A DNA stretch of 64,000 bases from Nemophila menziesii (taxonomy: Eukaryota > Streptophyta > Magnoliopsida > Boraginales > Hydrophyllaceae): NCBI GenBank assembly GCA_029959085.1, contig JARWIR010000008.1, positions 22,740,001 through 22,804,000 on the forward strand. Direction: 5' to 3'. Below the pieces are notes generated by a model. It worked only from the letters and a program-made list of their open reading frames with translations. It was not told the origin of the DNA and searched no databases. Shown here piece by piece: positions 45,598-59,045 of the stretch. Each line of letters starts with the position of its first letter. The first letter of the stretch is position 1. The position numbers and the translations under genes are program-made.

Positions 45598-47288
45598 AGA
45601 AAGCTCATATGGATTTAGTTGATGTGGGTTTTGGGTATTTTATGGCACAATTTATGAGCTTAGAAGATTATAATAAGGCCCTCAGTGGGGGCTCGTGTAT
45701 GATATTAGATCGTTATCTTGTGGTGCGGGCTTTGGACCCGTCTTTTATGCCTAATGACACACCAGTTGTAAGAACTACGGTTTGGGTCCGGTTACCGTGG
45801 TTGCCTTTGATTTATTTTACGGAGGAGATTCAGTCTCTGATAGGTAATATAATTGGGAAGATGGTTAGGATAGACCTATTTACTAGGTCGCGCGCAAGAG
45901 GTAAATTTTCTAGAATCGCGGTTGAAATCAAGCTGGATAAACCGCTTGTTTCAATTATAAGGATACATGATCATCTACAAAATGTTGAATACGAGGGGTT
46001 GCATGTGATTTGTTTTAATTGCGGAAAATTTGGTCATATGAAAGGAGAATGTGGGGTTAGTACTCGAGGGGTTGAGGAGAAATCTAGTGGGATGAATCCA
46101 GATACAACGACTAGTGCGAAAGAGAAGGGGGTCAATCTTCCTACCCCTCGTTATGGGGAGTGGATGACGGTCGATAGAGGGGGGGGGGGGGGGGGGGTTA
46201 GAGGGAAAGGATATAACAGGGGGTGCAACATAGTAAGAATAACCAAAAAAAATTAGGGGGGAGAAAGGTTGGGTCTACCCCTTCGAAAACAAAGACGAAA
46301 ACAAGACCTGGCCGACAAATAGGATCTAGATATGAAATACTTTCTTCGATGGAAATAGGGGAGCATAGTGGTAGTGGAACAAGGGACGAGATGGTTGACA
46401 TACATATGGGGAGAGTTGACGTGAGAGAGGGTTTGCCTTTCGGACATGAGATACAGAATGAAACGGTGACACCGGATCATGATGTGATGGACACAACATC
46501 ACATAAACTTGCTGGAGGGTTTTTTAACACTGAGAAACAAAGGATAGTGGACAGGACTTTTGGGTCTGGCTTCGAAAAATAAAGGAAAGAAAAATGAGAA
46601 GGAGAACAAGTACGAGGTCAGTAGGGAGGTGGGGCTTGAAGAGGGACGTGTCGAGGACTCTTATAGGTCGAATGTAGGGGAAAAGAGTAATGGTGCGTTG
46701 GGCGATGGTACAATAATTGATGGTGCGACAGCTAGGAGGCCTGACGAGACTCATTAGCTGGTTTCTATGAATAGGGACCGGGCTGTAATTTTTGAAAGTA
46801 TGGTTATTTATGCAGCTGAGTTTGGAGAGGGTAATTTAAATGTAGCTACTACAACATTTGATAATAGGGTACTGTTGGAGGCTAGAGTGGAACCACCTGA
46901 TCCACTTAATTGTTTAAATTTAATGGAATGTAATATGTCAACATGCAAACAGGTCTTGGGGACAGAACCAGATGAAGATGATTCACATACAGGTGCAAAA
47001 GTCCGTGATTTAGACGACCTGATGGTTGCACTGAGTAGCCAACGTGTAGTAGAGGGAAGTTTGAATCTGGTACCAATGGGACAAATCAGTAAACAAGCAT
47101 TGAAGGAGTTTTTTGCAGATAAACTAGATGCACCTGATTACCATGATTTTCACCTTGAGGAATCCCCAGAATCGCAAGATAAGCAAGGCAGTACGGAGCG
47201 TCAATGGGTTCTGATTTCGAGCGCTATTTCGATGGAGCTTGAGGAAGGTGCGACTGTTCAGGGATCCGGTAGTAGTGGACCTATCTGA
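45598..47288 (+). pseudogene. LINE ORF1 (DUF4283 plus CCHC knuckle)
   Basis: The reading from 45598 has the DUF4283 nucleic-acid-binding domain (FMAQFMSLEDYNKALSGG; VVRTTVWVRLPWLP; GKMVRIDLFT) and a knuckle CFNCGKFGHMKGEC (C-X2-C-X4-H-X4-C) near 46012-46056. A run of 19 G at 46179-46197 follows and the frame changes there. The tail continues in three shorter frames (46223-46582, 46560-46757, 46767-47288), acidic and without a known domain. ORF1 proteins bind LINE RNA. This copy is broken by frameshifts, with the poly-G run the obvious one. Confidence 0.85.
46179..46197 (+). repeat. Poly-G run of 19
   Basis: A homopolymer in the coding part of LINE ORF1, just after the zinc knuckle. Likely a slippage product or a sequencing weak point; its true length decides whether the ORF stays open. 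Confidence 0.9.
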
Positions 47289-47334
47289 TCAGTAACAATG
47301 AGTTCTACTTACCTTCTTTTATTTTATTTTTTAA

Positions 47335-50300
47335 AGGTTGTAAATGCTAATAAGAATTTTACAGGAGGGTGGATTTCTTCTAAACTTCCTTTAAGTGTTC
47401 TATTCTGGAATTGTAGGGGTGCCAATAGCGAAGGGTTTAGGAGCGCATTCATTGATATGAATTTGCGTCACAAACCTATTCTTGCGATTGTGGTGGAAAC
47501 AAAGGCGTCAGGCCGAGAAGCTACAAAAATCATCAAGTCCCTTAGAATGGAGAAACCAATTCGAGTGGAGGCTGATGGGCATTTGGATACTTTGGAACCC
47601 TATTGTAAATTCGATTCAAATTTTATCGGCGTCTAAGCAGGTAATTAATATTTGTGTTTCGAAAGACTTATGTGGTCCTTGGATTTTGTCTGCAGTTTAT
47701 GCGAGTCCTACATATTGGGTTAGAGATTCTTTGTGGGATGCGCTTCAGGTGGCTTCAACAAAGATTAAAGAGCCGTGGTTAGTTGTGGGAGACTTTAGTC
47801 AAATAGGAGACGATGTGGATCAATTAGGAGGCGTAGAAGGTACTACGAGATCGATGGTTAGGCTTGAATCATGGAGGGATTCGTGTGGACTGGAAGACCT
47901 GGGTTTCGAAGGAGCAAGGTACACATGGAGTAATTCGTGGAATTCGGGTATGAGAATATTGAAGCGCCTAGACAGGGCGTATGGAAACCAGCAATGGTAG
48001 GATACATTTGGCTTAGCAGTGGGTTAACATCTTCCTAGAGTTCATTTTGACCACGTTCCTATTTTGATCGAGATTGCTAGACCATTTTCTGCGAATGTGA
48101 TAAAGAAAAGGTTTTGTTTTGAGGCGTCGTGGTGTTATCATGAAGGTTTCCTAGGCCTGGTGGATGGGTCATGGGTTAACGAAGGCAGAGGATTAAGTGG
48201 AAAATATTTTGATTTTGCGAGAGGCGTTGGAAAAATGGAAGCGTGATGTGTTTGCGGATTAATTTAGAAGAAAGAATAGACTCCTTGTGCGAATAGCGTA
48301 GATTCAAAGGGAGGTTCAAGTGTCCTATAATTCATCACTCGTTAGGATGGAAAAAAGATTAAGTGATGATTTTGAGAGAGTACTTTCACAGGAGGAGTAT
48401 CACTGGTTTCAGCGAGCGCGAACAGATTGGGTTAATCTTTGGGAATGGAATACAAAGTTTTATCACCGAGCGGCGCAAATAAAGAAGAAAAAAGAGAATA
48501 GGGTCCGGCTCCGGAATGATAGGCAGGAAGTGATTGGGGAAGGAGAGGCTGAAAAGGTTTGAGTACGAAATTTGTTTGATGAGCTTTTTACTTTGGAGGC
48601 GGTCAGCCCGTGAGTTTTTGAGCGGCCACGACTTCCTGAGTTCAAGGCCTGCGATATTGATTATCTTAGTGGCGATATATCAGATAAGGAAGTCTGTGTT
48701 GTCGTGTTTCAAATGTCACCTCATAAATCACCCGGTCTGGATTGGATGACATCATATTTTTAGCATAATTGTTGGAACATTGTGGGTCCCACAGTGTGAA
48801 ATATGACCAGACTTACCTTGGAGCTTGTTTAATTCCTGAAAGAGACTCTGGTACATTGATTTGTCTCATTCCTAAAGTGGGGAATCCAGAATACGTTACG
48901 CAGTTTAAGCCGATCAGCTTAATTAACGTGAGGTTTAAATTTTGTATGAAAGTGCTTGTGAATCGGTTGTGACCTATACTTTGGATTACATTGGTCCGTA
49001 TCAGAGTAGTTTTTTACCGAATAGATCTACTATTGATAATATAGTGTTAGTAAGTGAGGTTGATTTTCTGTGGACGCACTTTAAGGGGAAGAGGATTCAT
49101 ATGGAAATTAAAGTGGATTCAGCGAAGACGTATGATAAGATCCGGTGGGATTTCATTCGGGATTCGTTAGAAGCTTTTGGGGTTCTGTCCAAGTGGATTT
49201 AGATAATCATAGTCGGAATGGAGGACAATGAGGTGAGAGTATTATGGCGTGGAGAGAAGTTAGATCAGATTAAGCCTACGAGAGGGATTCATCAAAGGAA
49301 TCCTATTTCACCGTGTCTGTTTGTTATTTGCATGGAGAGGTTGTCACTTCTCATACGAAAACTGGTGGCGATGAGCGGTGGCAGCCAATTAGACTCTCAT
49401 CAGGGGGTTTCCTATTTCTCACATTTTCTTTGTAGATGATCTTGTATTATTTTCGGAAGCTTCTGTTCATAATATTGATATTTTGTAGGATACGCTACTC
49501 TCCTTTTGTCAAGACGCGGGTCAGACATTTAGCAAAGAAAAATCGATTATATATTTCTCGAAGAACATTAAGGAAGATATAGCATCGGTGATTACAGAGC
49601 GTAGTGGGTACAAGAGAAGCGAAGGACTTGGAAAATATCTTGGCATGCCTGTCTTGTCGGGAAGAAGGCCTAAGGAGTTCTATGGTGAATTTATCAATGA
49701 TTTAAGGGGTAAGTTGGAAAAATGGAAAGGGAATTCTTTATCTTTAGCATGTTTAATCACATTAGCTCAATTCGTGTTAGGTTCTGCTCCGATGTATATC
49801 ATGCAAGTGGAATAGCTACCTAACTATATATATATCTTGAAATAGATAGGATTCGGAGGGAATTCATATGGGGTAATGCGTATGGTCAAAATATATATAT
49901 ATATTGGGTAGCTTGGAAGGACATTTGTAGACCTAAGAGTGAGGGAGGGCTCGGTTTTCTCTCTGCGGAGGGCATGAATAAGGCTTACCTGGGAGATTTG
50001 GGATGGAAAATGGTTCATGATGATACGGCGCTTTGGACTATTGTGATGCGACAAAAGTATTTTAAATCGACGGTGCTCCAGTATGTGTCGAACCCGAATG
50101 ACTCGCGAATGTGTAGGGTTATTGTGGAAGGTATTGTCGTGGTTAGACGGGGATCCAGGTAGATACTGCACAATGGAGAATCAGTGTCATTTTGGTTGGA
50201 TGTATGGGTGGGATGTTCTTCATTGATAGATTACACTATTGGTGAAGTGAATGAGGAAGATATGGGTAGAAAGGTATGCAATTATGGGACTAGCGAAGGG

Positions 50301-52065
50301 TGTTGGGATTGTGATAAATTCCAGCATCATTTACCACCACCTAAAATTCTGGGAATTACGGCTATCCGGGTTGAGCAAGGAGGGACTGCAAGGGATTCTT
50401 TATCGTGAGAATTTGAAATTCGTGGTGAGTACTCGGCAAAGTCCGCGAGATTGGACTATGGATAGAATAGTGTACGGCCAAAAATGAATTGGGCGAAGGT
50501 TTGGAAGCTCAAATGTCCCCAGATAACAAGAGTGTTGATTTGGGGAGAAGCGAGAGAACGTTTAGTGACAAGAGGAAACTTAATTCAAAGGGGTATGGAG
50601 GTCCCTAAAAATTGTCCATTTTGTGGGGTAGTAGGGGGGAGTGCAATTCATTTGTTTAGGGATTGTTCTAGTATACAAGATTTATGGCGTCTACTTCGGG
50701 GTGTAATGCATCAGAACTGCAATGAGTCTCAAGGTGCAGGGGGTACTATTGATGAAGAGGAAATTTTATTGTGTGGGTCAGGACAGTCCATGGAGTTTAG
50801 GATGCAGCAGGGGAGGGATAGAGAATTACTGGTGCAGCGTGATTCCTTGTAGCAACGTTTTTTTTGAGGGAGCAGCAACAGGTGGACAGGTTACTCCAGC
50901 ATCCGTTTCGGGCTAAGGAATCACTGGTGCAACGCGTTTTTTTAACAGCAGCAGGTATCTTCGAGGGAGTTGTAACTGGTGGGCAGGTCACTACAGCATC
51001 AGGTTCGGGCTAGGGATTCACTAGTGCAATGCGATTTCTCACAGCAGTAGGCATCTTCGAGGGAGCAGCAGCAGGTTGACAGGCCGCTCCAACAACAGGT
51101 TTGTGGGTCATCCAGCTATGAAGTTGGTCAGGAGGTTTTGGGTGGTTGAAATAGTAATTTGGAAGGGTTAATGGAGGGCGCGGATCTACTCACAGCAGGC
51201 CACATTTTCACAGATCGGGTAAATAGTGATGGGTTTAGTTCTGTTGCAACAGGTACCCAGGGCGAGACTCTATCTTCTCAAGAAAGTAGGTGGTAGTCAA
51301 TGAATATGTCTAAAAAGGCTTTTTTGTGGGGGTTACATGGAGCATAATTTTTTGTTCATTGGTGGAGATTCTATGGAAGGAACAGAATGATATCATTTCA
51401 ATATCGGTGTGCTCTCTTTGGGTAGAGCCTTGTTACAAAAGGTCCAGTCTTTAGCAAGTTCTTACGTAAAGGTTTAGGGGAATTTACCGGGTAAAGTGCC
51501 GATTAATAAAGGTGTGGCTAGTCTTATTGGTTGGTGTAAACCGGTTTGTGGGGTTAAGTTGAATACAAATGGTAGCTGCAACAAATGGTGTAAGGTAGGA
51601 GGAGGTGGTGGGTTAATTAGGGATGAAGATGGTAATTGGATTAGGGGGTTTTCAATGAATATTATGAGTGGTTCGTCAAAGCTTGTGGAAATAATTGCCT
51701 TATGTGAAGGACTTATATTGAATGCATAAATTTGTCTTGAGGAGTTAACCGTTTAAGTTGATTCATGTGAAATAATTGACATAATTCGTACTTGAGAGAA
51801 GAATAAAGGACCAACGACACTTTGGATTGATCGGATTCGGGAAAGTATGGCTAGAAATAGATTATTTACACTTAAGTGTATTTACCGCGAAGCAAACTCT
51901 TGCGCGGACTGGTTGGCTCATGCTGGGTTGATACAAGATGATAGCTACTATGTGTATGATGATCCCTCGAAAGGGATTTGGAGCTCTCTCACACGTGATC
52001 GAATGGGATGGAAGACACCTAGGATGGTTTATAGTCTGGGGCTGCTAGATGATGTTCTTAGATAG
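47335..52065 (+). pseudogene. LINE ORF2: endonuclease, RT, zinc domain, RNase H
   Basis: L1-type ORF2 in decayed order. Endonuclease 47390-48070: SVLFWNCRG, the ETKASG block, GDFSQI (GDFN position) and RVHFDHVPILI (DH pair). RT 48600-49815: SPHKSPGLDW, PISLINVRFKF, QSSFLPNRSTIDNI, the SAKTYDKIRWDF block, HQRNPISPCLF, and FFVDDLVLF near 49425-49450 in place of the usual FADD. The thumb-like KYLGMPVLSGRRP follows. A zf-RVT region lies at 50484-50690 (CPFCG, then H-LFRDC). RNase H 51535-52065: CGVKLNTNGSCNKW, the Glu-containing LVEIIALCEGL, and CADWLAHAG. Between 50700 and 51480 is a GCAGCAG/CAACAGGT-repeat insertion or linker. Frameshifts and stops at 48000, 48560, 48970, 49200 and elsewhere inactivate it. 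Confidence 0.88.
50860..51275 (+). repeat. Diverged repeats in the LINE ORF2 linker
   Basis: The phrase GGAGCAGCAACAGGTGGACAG recurs with changes near 50867, 50960 and 51061, spaced about 95-100 bp, each with GATTCCTTGTAGCA/GGATTCACTAGTGCA-like sequence. It encodes Gln-rich peptide if read through. It lies between the zinc and RNase H domains. Confidence 0.6.
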
Positions 52066-52440
52066 TATATCATGATCCTTGTTGGATCACCGTGTTAACA
52101 AAATAAATTATATGCCCCAGATTTAGTTTTCCCGTCCGGTAGGTGTTAATATATACATATATATATATCCGTCTGAACAAATATAAAGATTAATTTGTGC
52201 TTAGGTTATTAAACCAATTTTAGTGACAAATTATACGAGAGCTTACTATATACTTTTTTCAGGATAAATAGACTCGAAATATTTTTCAGGTTTTTCTAAA
52301 TAGGATCTAATCTTTATAAAAATAAACTTTATTTCTTAATTTTCACTCAACTCCAATTATCTTATTAAAATTTATATATGTGTAAGGTTTTACTATTTTA
52401 TCTTCACTTAAAGGATGTAAATTCCTAGGTGATTATGAAA
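52066..52440. other. LINE 3' UTR and spacer
   Basis: After the RNase H stop, about 105 bases lead to a (TA)n tail near 52150-52170, a usual end for plant LINEs. The remaining 270 bases to the next LINE are AT-rich without features. Confidence 0.5.
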
Positions 52441-54150
52441 ATTCTTTCGACCCCTCTCTCTCTCCCTCTCTTTCTCCTTGTTTTCTCTAAAAACAAACTT
52501 TCTTCTTCTTAAAAATTTGTTATACAGGCTTTTAATTTTATGTTTTACTTCCTTTTTCTTATTTGATGTTAGTCTTCTCTCATCCCTTTTCCCTCGTCGT
52601 CTCAAAATTATATTTCTCCCCTATTCTTACTCGTTCTTTACTCAAATACTTCTTCCCCCTCTCAAGTCATATTTCTTTTCAGTTTGTTTAGTAGCATCCT
52701 TCTTGTTACCCCTACCAAAATGGGTCAATGAATTTATATACTTCTTCACACCCCCTTATAAAAAACAAAGAGCTTGTTATTACTCCTGATCAAGACTTGA
52801 AATACCGACCTCTTAATGAACCTAACCTTGTGGCAAAACTGCTTATAAAAGAATGTGAACTTTACCTTCATCAATAACCGTATTAACAAGTATTGGACAC
52901 TTAATAATCAAGTTGAAGTAGATAAACTAAGGTCTAACTAAATGATTATCAAGTTCGGGTGCTAAGAAGATAATACCAAAGTCCGTGAACATAGACCCTG
53001 GACTATTATGGGTAAACATTTTGCCATATTGTGTGAATGAAACATAACCATGTGGATTCAACTAATAGGTATACCAACTAATCTACTCACGATTAAGTGT
53101 ATTGATAAATTAGAAACTTACTTTGGTCAAGTTTATAATATATAATTACTTGATACACTTGAAATTGATGAGAACTCAATCACGAGAATTAGGGTTTACT
53201 AGGATTTGGCAAATCCATTGATACCCAAAATCAATTCCAGGAAAATGAGAATACTCTGTCTTGGATCAAATTAGTTATGAAAATATAAGCCAAGTATGCT
53301 ATGGATGTGGTCTATTTCGTCATGAAGAGAATAATTGTAAGAACACTGAGGTTTCCCCCAAATTGGAAAGACGGAATAAGCTTTTGACTAGAGGTCCTTG
53401 TCAATTGACGCTAAAGCAAAAGAAGAATCAAAATCTTTGAAATATTTTATTGGAGATAAGAAACTTTCAAGCAGAGTTGGAACGACAAACTCAATACTCT
53501 CAAAGTAGTGATAATGAGTCACCCAATAACGAAGAGGGTAATTGTATGAAAATGACTAACAAAGTGTTTGAATTTACTAGTACTACGAGTAGTGGAGGTG
53601 CTAAGAGACAAAGTTCAGAAAATGGTACTAAGAGAGGGCACAACATGATAAGCGGTCGTGGATGAAATTATAATGAAAGAGAAGAAATAAAATTTACTGA
53701 AAGAAGAGGAGAATAGTTTTGCTATGTTGGAATGTGTGATGGAAAAAAAACTTGAGACCCCACATCCATGTGTGGAAGACTTAAATTTGGTATTTATCCC
53801 AGCCCAAGCCCAAATGACTCTAATAAACCTATTCCACTTCCAAGCCCAATACAATCACCTAACCCAAACCATATTACTCAAAATAACATAACACCACAAA
53901 ACAACCCATTAGTATATTTTCTTTATGCTACCCCACCCAAATCAACTCATTCTATCCTAATCCCAAATCGGCGAACCCTAAACCCTCTTCTTCCCCAATT
54001 CGTCAACTACCATCGAGGTATCTTCTCTACGATGGATATACAACTCCTATCAACAAACCAAAATAAAACCCTTTCGCTCTCATTCATGAATCTTCAAGAG
54101 ACCTCAAACCATATAGCCCAAACATATATAAAAAAGTTCAAATTCCTAAT
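52440..54150 (+). pseudogene. Second LINE: leader and ORF1 remnant
   Basis: A CT-rich leader (CCTCTCTCTCTCCCTC) begins near 52449. Across frames, 52790-53360 reads like ORF1: a DUF4283-like PWTIMGKHFAILCE, then the WIQLIGIPTNLL block, and a knuckle CYGCGLFRHEENNC (C-X2-C-X4-H-X4-C) at about 53297-53338. The acidic/basic tail runs on to about 53860. 53768-54154 is a Pro/Ser/Asn-rich open piece. Many stops; no intact protein. Confidence 0.65.
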
Positions 54151-54179
54151 CTAGAGTTGGGTAAGGGGAGGTATAAATC

Positions 54180-57100
54180 CATGGAGACCTCGGTCAGTAA
54201 GTCTTCGTATAGAAAGTCAAAGAAACACAGTGTGAGTCAAACGGGTATTAATAGACAAAAGGCAATCATGGCTCTTAGAAGTTGTGATGTTAGTAAGATG
54301 AAGATGGTAGGAGCTTAATCAAGGGCGTCTGATAGCAAGAAGAAAGAGGAATTTCAAGACTTGATAGGTGAGAAGTAAGAACTTCAAAAGGTTTGCGGGA
54401 TTGACCTGTATCAATCCTAGAATTCAGAACGAGACAAACCGCTTGGAACTGTCAAGGAATGGGCACATCCTTGAGAGTCTAGACCCTAATTAGTATTTGT
54501 TCTAAATACCAAACACATGTACTCTTTCTTTCCGAAACCAAAAACACCTTTTTGACTCTTAAGAAACATGAAAGGGTGTTTAAATTGAATCTTATCGATA
54601 CAGTTGAACCAATAAAAAATATAAGTAGAGATCTTGTTTTATTTGCTATAGATGGTCTGGTTATCAAGATTATAAATAAATGCCAAAACTATATAGACTG
54701 TTATATAAAGGGTGATAAAATATTGACTTATATACCACTTTTGTGTATGGATCACCTTATGAAATAGAAACAAGCCCATGTTTGAAAATATAGTAAATGG
54801 TCCCCCAGTAACATTCAACCTTGGAACCTAATTGGAAATTTCAACAATATAAGGAGTGTGGATCAATCTTATAAAAACTCTATGAATTAGTTAAAGGGTT
54901 TATTAAATATCAGAGACTTGATGATATTGTGAATAAATGGTGTACTTACTCTTTGTCTAACAAAAGAAGTAATAAGGAAATGATTAAGTCTCTGATTGAT
55001 AGAGCCTTTTAAAATGAAAAACAGGCAAAACTGTTTCCTATTGCTTGGGTAGCTTTGTTGCCAGTAGTAGGGTCTGACCACTCTCCAAAATCCTTCATAT
55101 GGTGGAGATAGGGTCAAATACGATAGGAGATTTTACTTTGAAAATATCTACACCAAAGAAAAGCAATGCTTAGAAATAATTCAAATTTTTTAGAAGGATA
55201 ATTAAAAAGTATATGGGTTTAAGAGAAATATTTTAACTCAAAAGCTTAATAAATGTAGTAAACTCATAACATCTTGGAGCAAAAGAAAGTTTAAGAACAA
55301 TATAAAAGAAATATAGGGACTAATGGAGGAACTTTAAAATATCTCTAATGACCCCAGTATTAATGACTGGGATGAGTATAACATCACTATTAAAAAGTTA
55401 GAAGTTATATGGAAAAGAGAAGAAGACTTATGGGCCTCTAAACTAAGGAATTAAGCTAAATTAAGGAATAATTGGCTTAAGAGAGTAGATATAAAATACT
55501 TCTTTTTCTCATGCTGCTACTAAATAAAAAAGAAAATATAATAAAATTTTGAGAATTGGTTAGATAATATAAAAGATGTTAATAATAATAATATCACTAG
55601 CTACTTTAGTAACATTATCAAAAGTGTGGGAAAATAGAACTTTATGAATATTCTGGAGCTTAAAAACCTACTATAACTTAGAATATGAATAAGTTATCAA
55701 ATAGGCCTCCAGAAATATCAAAATTTACTAAATCTATTAATTAATTAGGAGCTAATAAGGCTCCTGGACCTTATAAAATTCAGGGGGGTTTCTATAAAAT
55801 GTACTGAAATATTATTAAATTAAATGTTATTAAAGCACTGAACAATATTTGGTATAATGGTCGAGATATATATGATTTAAATCATACCTTTTTCTCCCTT
55901 ATCCCAAAAATTAGTAACTCCACTAATACTAAACATAACAGACCAATTAGCTACTCAAACTTTATGCATAAAAGCATAGCTAAAGTCTTGGTTAATAGAT
56001 CTAACCAATAATGGAACTGATTTTTTATGAAAGTCAACCAACTTTCATTTTTGGAAGACACATCCAATACAATACTATGATTTCTCACGAGGTAATAAAT
56101 TATATCAAAGAAAAAAGGAATTCTAAAAACTACTGTATGGTAGTGAAAGTTGATATACAAAAAGCATATAAAACTATGGAGTTGGATTATTTTGGAAAAA
56201 CTAATGAAAATATTGGGCTTTAATAAGTTATGGTTTGATAAGATTATGAATGTGTCTCTTCTGTATTATATAATGTGTTAATAAATGGTAAAGCTACTAT
56301 GATATAGAAGTCACAAAGAAGGTTGAGACAAGTAGACTCACTCTCACCTTTTCTCTTTTGTATGGTAATTGAAACCCTTTATGCGTTAATAAAACATAAG
56401 GTCGTTAAAGAACTTTTGGAAGGTATTGAAATATCAAGAATGGCACCCACTATCACTCACCTTCTTTTCACATATGATAGCATATTTTCCAGAATGTTAT
56501 TTATGAAGAAATTAATAGCTTTAATGATATCATCAATAGACATGGCTATGCTACAAGCTTAAAAATAAACCAAAATAAATATGGGGTAAAGTTTAGTACA
56601 AACATCCCTAACCATATACTATCTATTATGGTTAATAGACTTAATATTAAAATCACCAATAATTTAGGTAAGTACCTAAGACTACCCACCGAGTGAGGCA
56701 GATCTAAGGTTAGAGACCTTATATTTTGGTTGAAAGAACTATATAAATAATAGAAAACTGAAAAAATCTCTTTCTCTTTGAGACAGGGAAATAGACTCTT
56801 ATTAAAGCAGTACTGCAAAGTTTACCTAATTACTTCATGTCCTCTTACCTTATACCTAAAACTATTTGTGACCTTATAACTTCACAGATAGCTAATTTTT
56901 GGTAGGTTAGCAATGGTAATAATAAAATTCATTGGGGTAACTGGACCTCTCTTTAAAAAGTAAATATTCAAGAGGACTGAAATTTAGAGATATGAACCTT
57001 ATGAATATAGCTCTTTTGGGTAAACAAGCCTGGAAAATTCTTATTAAAACATACTTATTACTCTACAAAGTACTTAAAGGGAAGTGGTCGCTCCTAATCA

Positions 57101-59045
57101 ATACTAAAATAGAGAAACGACAACCGCAAGTGTACGGGTCGTCCAAGTAATAAGTGAGTATAAAAGGGATTATCGTCTCCACAGGGATTGTGCGGTAATA
57201 TTAATATGTTTAAATCAGTAGGAAAATTAATTATATAGAAATACCTTAGATATTTGTTTTGATTTTTGAATAGTAAAAGACTAAACTTAAGAAGATTGAG
57301 TAAATTGAACTAAAAATTAAACTAAAGTAAATACTAAAGAGATTGCGCAAATAAGAGAGATATACTTGAGTCTCGCTAGGGAATAACCAAAATTCATATA
57401 TTTAATGCTTTTGTTTAAGGGTAAAACCGGTATTTTATATTAGTCGGGACTCTAATATCCTCCTAACTCTTGTTAGAGTAGACTTAGGAGGCGATCCGAC
57501 AATATTACTGACCCCGTCAGGGAGACAATAAATATACTTTCAGATGATTATTTAGTTAACCTAATTGACTATGCAGTTAGTTAAGGGCGCCAAGCTCAAT
57601 AACGAATACCACGCGTCTATAGTCTAGTTAAGTAATTAAACCCCCCTTTCCAGATGATCGCCTCCACTAGCGAATAGCCTAATTACTAAAACCTATTTCT
57701 AATTGGCCATATAAAATAGTAAACAAGAGCAAGAAAATGGTCAATACAGAAATACACGATTTAATTTAAATTGAAATAATGTCAAATTCAAAAATCTTTA
57801 AATTAAATAAACTAGGGTTCAACCCATATCGCGATTATCAAGTATTTAATGTTGAGATCATAATTGAAATAAAAAAAAGGAAATTAATAGAATACATAAT
57901 TCCTGAAACAAAAATAAAACTAGAAAGAACCTAATTGGAATGTTTAGTTGTTGTTGAAGAAGAAAGACTTCTCTAGCTTCTGCCTTTTACTTCCAAGTGC
58001 TTCTGCATTCTACTCTCTCAAAAAATAAGTAATAAAATTAAGTCTATTAAATTAAAAGGTCTAAAAAGCTTTATATAGAGCTAAAAAATGGATTAGGCCC
58101 ACATTTGGGCTTAATTAAATGATTAAGGGTCCAAATCTGTTTTATTAATCTCGCACTGCTGTACACCACTCCAGTAAAATAGGTCTCACTTTCGCACCGT
58201 CAGTCCAAATCCACTGAAACCACTTAAAAAAATTTCTGACTCATATTCCCATCTTTTTTATTTGAACCACCAAGTCAGAATCTGCACCGTTTAGGCTCGG
58301 GAAGGGATAAGTGACGACTATCCAGTTTTAAACGCTCCTCCACCTTCACTTAAGTGATGTCTTATGCTCCTCTACCACTTTCTTTTTATCTTGGACTTTA
58401 AACTTCACTTCTTCTCTTCATCGTGGTGCCTACTAGCAACCATGTACCTAAGACCTTCATACTAAACAAGCAAATTAACGCACAAAAGCTCTAAAAGTAA
58501 CAATATTTCAATTTTGAAGGATAAAAGTGCAGTATAGAAAAATATGACTATAAATCTATCAACTACGTCCAAATTCAACCTAACATGATGTCCCCTAAGG
58601 GTATTTATCTATCACAAAACGGGAGACATCAGAAGTATTTACTAATATGTTCTTTTCAGGAGGCTAAGTTAGGGAACTAACCCTCTTGGGGTTGGAGAAG
58701 CCTACTAGCTGGGGGAGACTCACTAACTAAAAATAGAAAATGGAAGGTAGGAAATGGTAGTTGCACAAATTATCCTTAAAACCTCATTCTTTCTTTTAGG
58801 GAAAGGATAAAGTATGTTGGAGTATTGGAAAAGATGACGTTAATACTATTAAGAAATCTTATTAAATAATAAAGAAGGAAATGGAAAGTATAGTAAAATC
58901 ATCCCATATAGTCCTTGTGGAAGTATGGAGGATGATTTGGGATCTCAGGGTCACCCCTAAGATAAAAAACTTGATGTGGAGAGTTATGTGATATATAATA
59001 AATAGAGAGTATTCTAAATTATGTGCTTTTTCTATAATCGTATCC
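54180..59045 (+). pseudogene. Second LINE: ORF2 remnant (endonuclease and RT)
   Basis: Fragments in order: TFVYGSPYEIE near 54735, WNLIGNFNNIRS near 54828 (GDFN with Asp changed to Asn), PIAWVALLPVVGSDHSPKSF at 55037-55100 (SDH of the endonuclease), NKAPGPYKIQGGFYK near 55755, SLIPKISNSTNTKHNRPIS near 55900, QPTFIFGRHI and VVKVDIQKAYKTMELDYF at 56038-56190, SLSPFLFCMVIETL near 56335, then KYLRLPTE near 56675. Downstream, LNLMNIALLGKQAWKIL and KVLKGK are cut at 57085 by a solo LTR and resume at 58632 with KYFTNMFF and VWRMIWDLRVTPKIKNLMWR. No RNase H is seen. More decayed than the first LINE. Confidence 0.75.
57086..58631 (-). mobile_element. Solo LTR, TGATGTCTCC family (about 1546 bp)
   Basis: On the minus strand it starts TGATGTCTCCC at 58631 and ends GGAGCGACC(A) at 57086/57085. 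It is flanked by a perfect 5-bp duplication GAAGT (57081-57085 and 58632-58636), of which one base overlaps the LTR's last base. It splits the LINE phrase KVLKGK / KYFTNM. Landmarks match the 29664-31577 LTR: ACCGCAAGTGTACGGG near 57123, GACCCCGTCAGG near 57510, TATATAAAG read inward near 58070. It is a solo LTR, since no internal region is present. Confidence 0.9.

Noticed and set aside
57085..57140. Full gypsy element within the second LINE
   Set aside because: No primer site or gag next to the LTR, and the target duplication directly flanks a single LTR, so it is a solo LTR.
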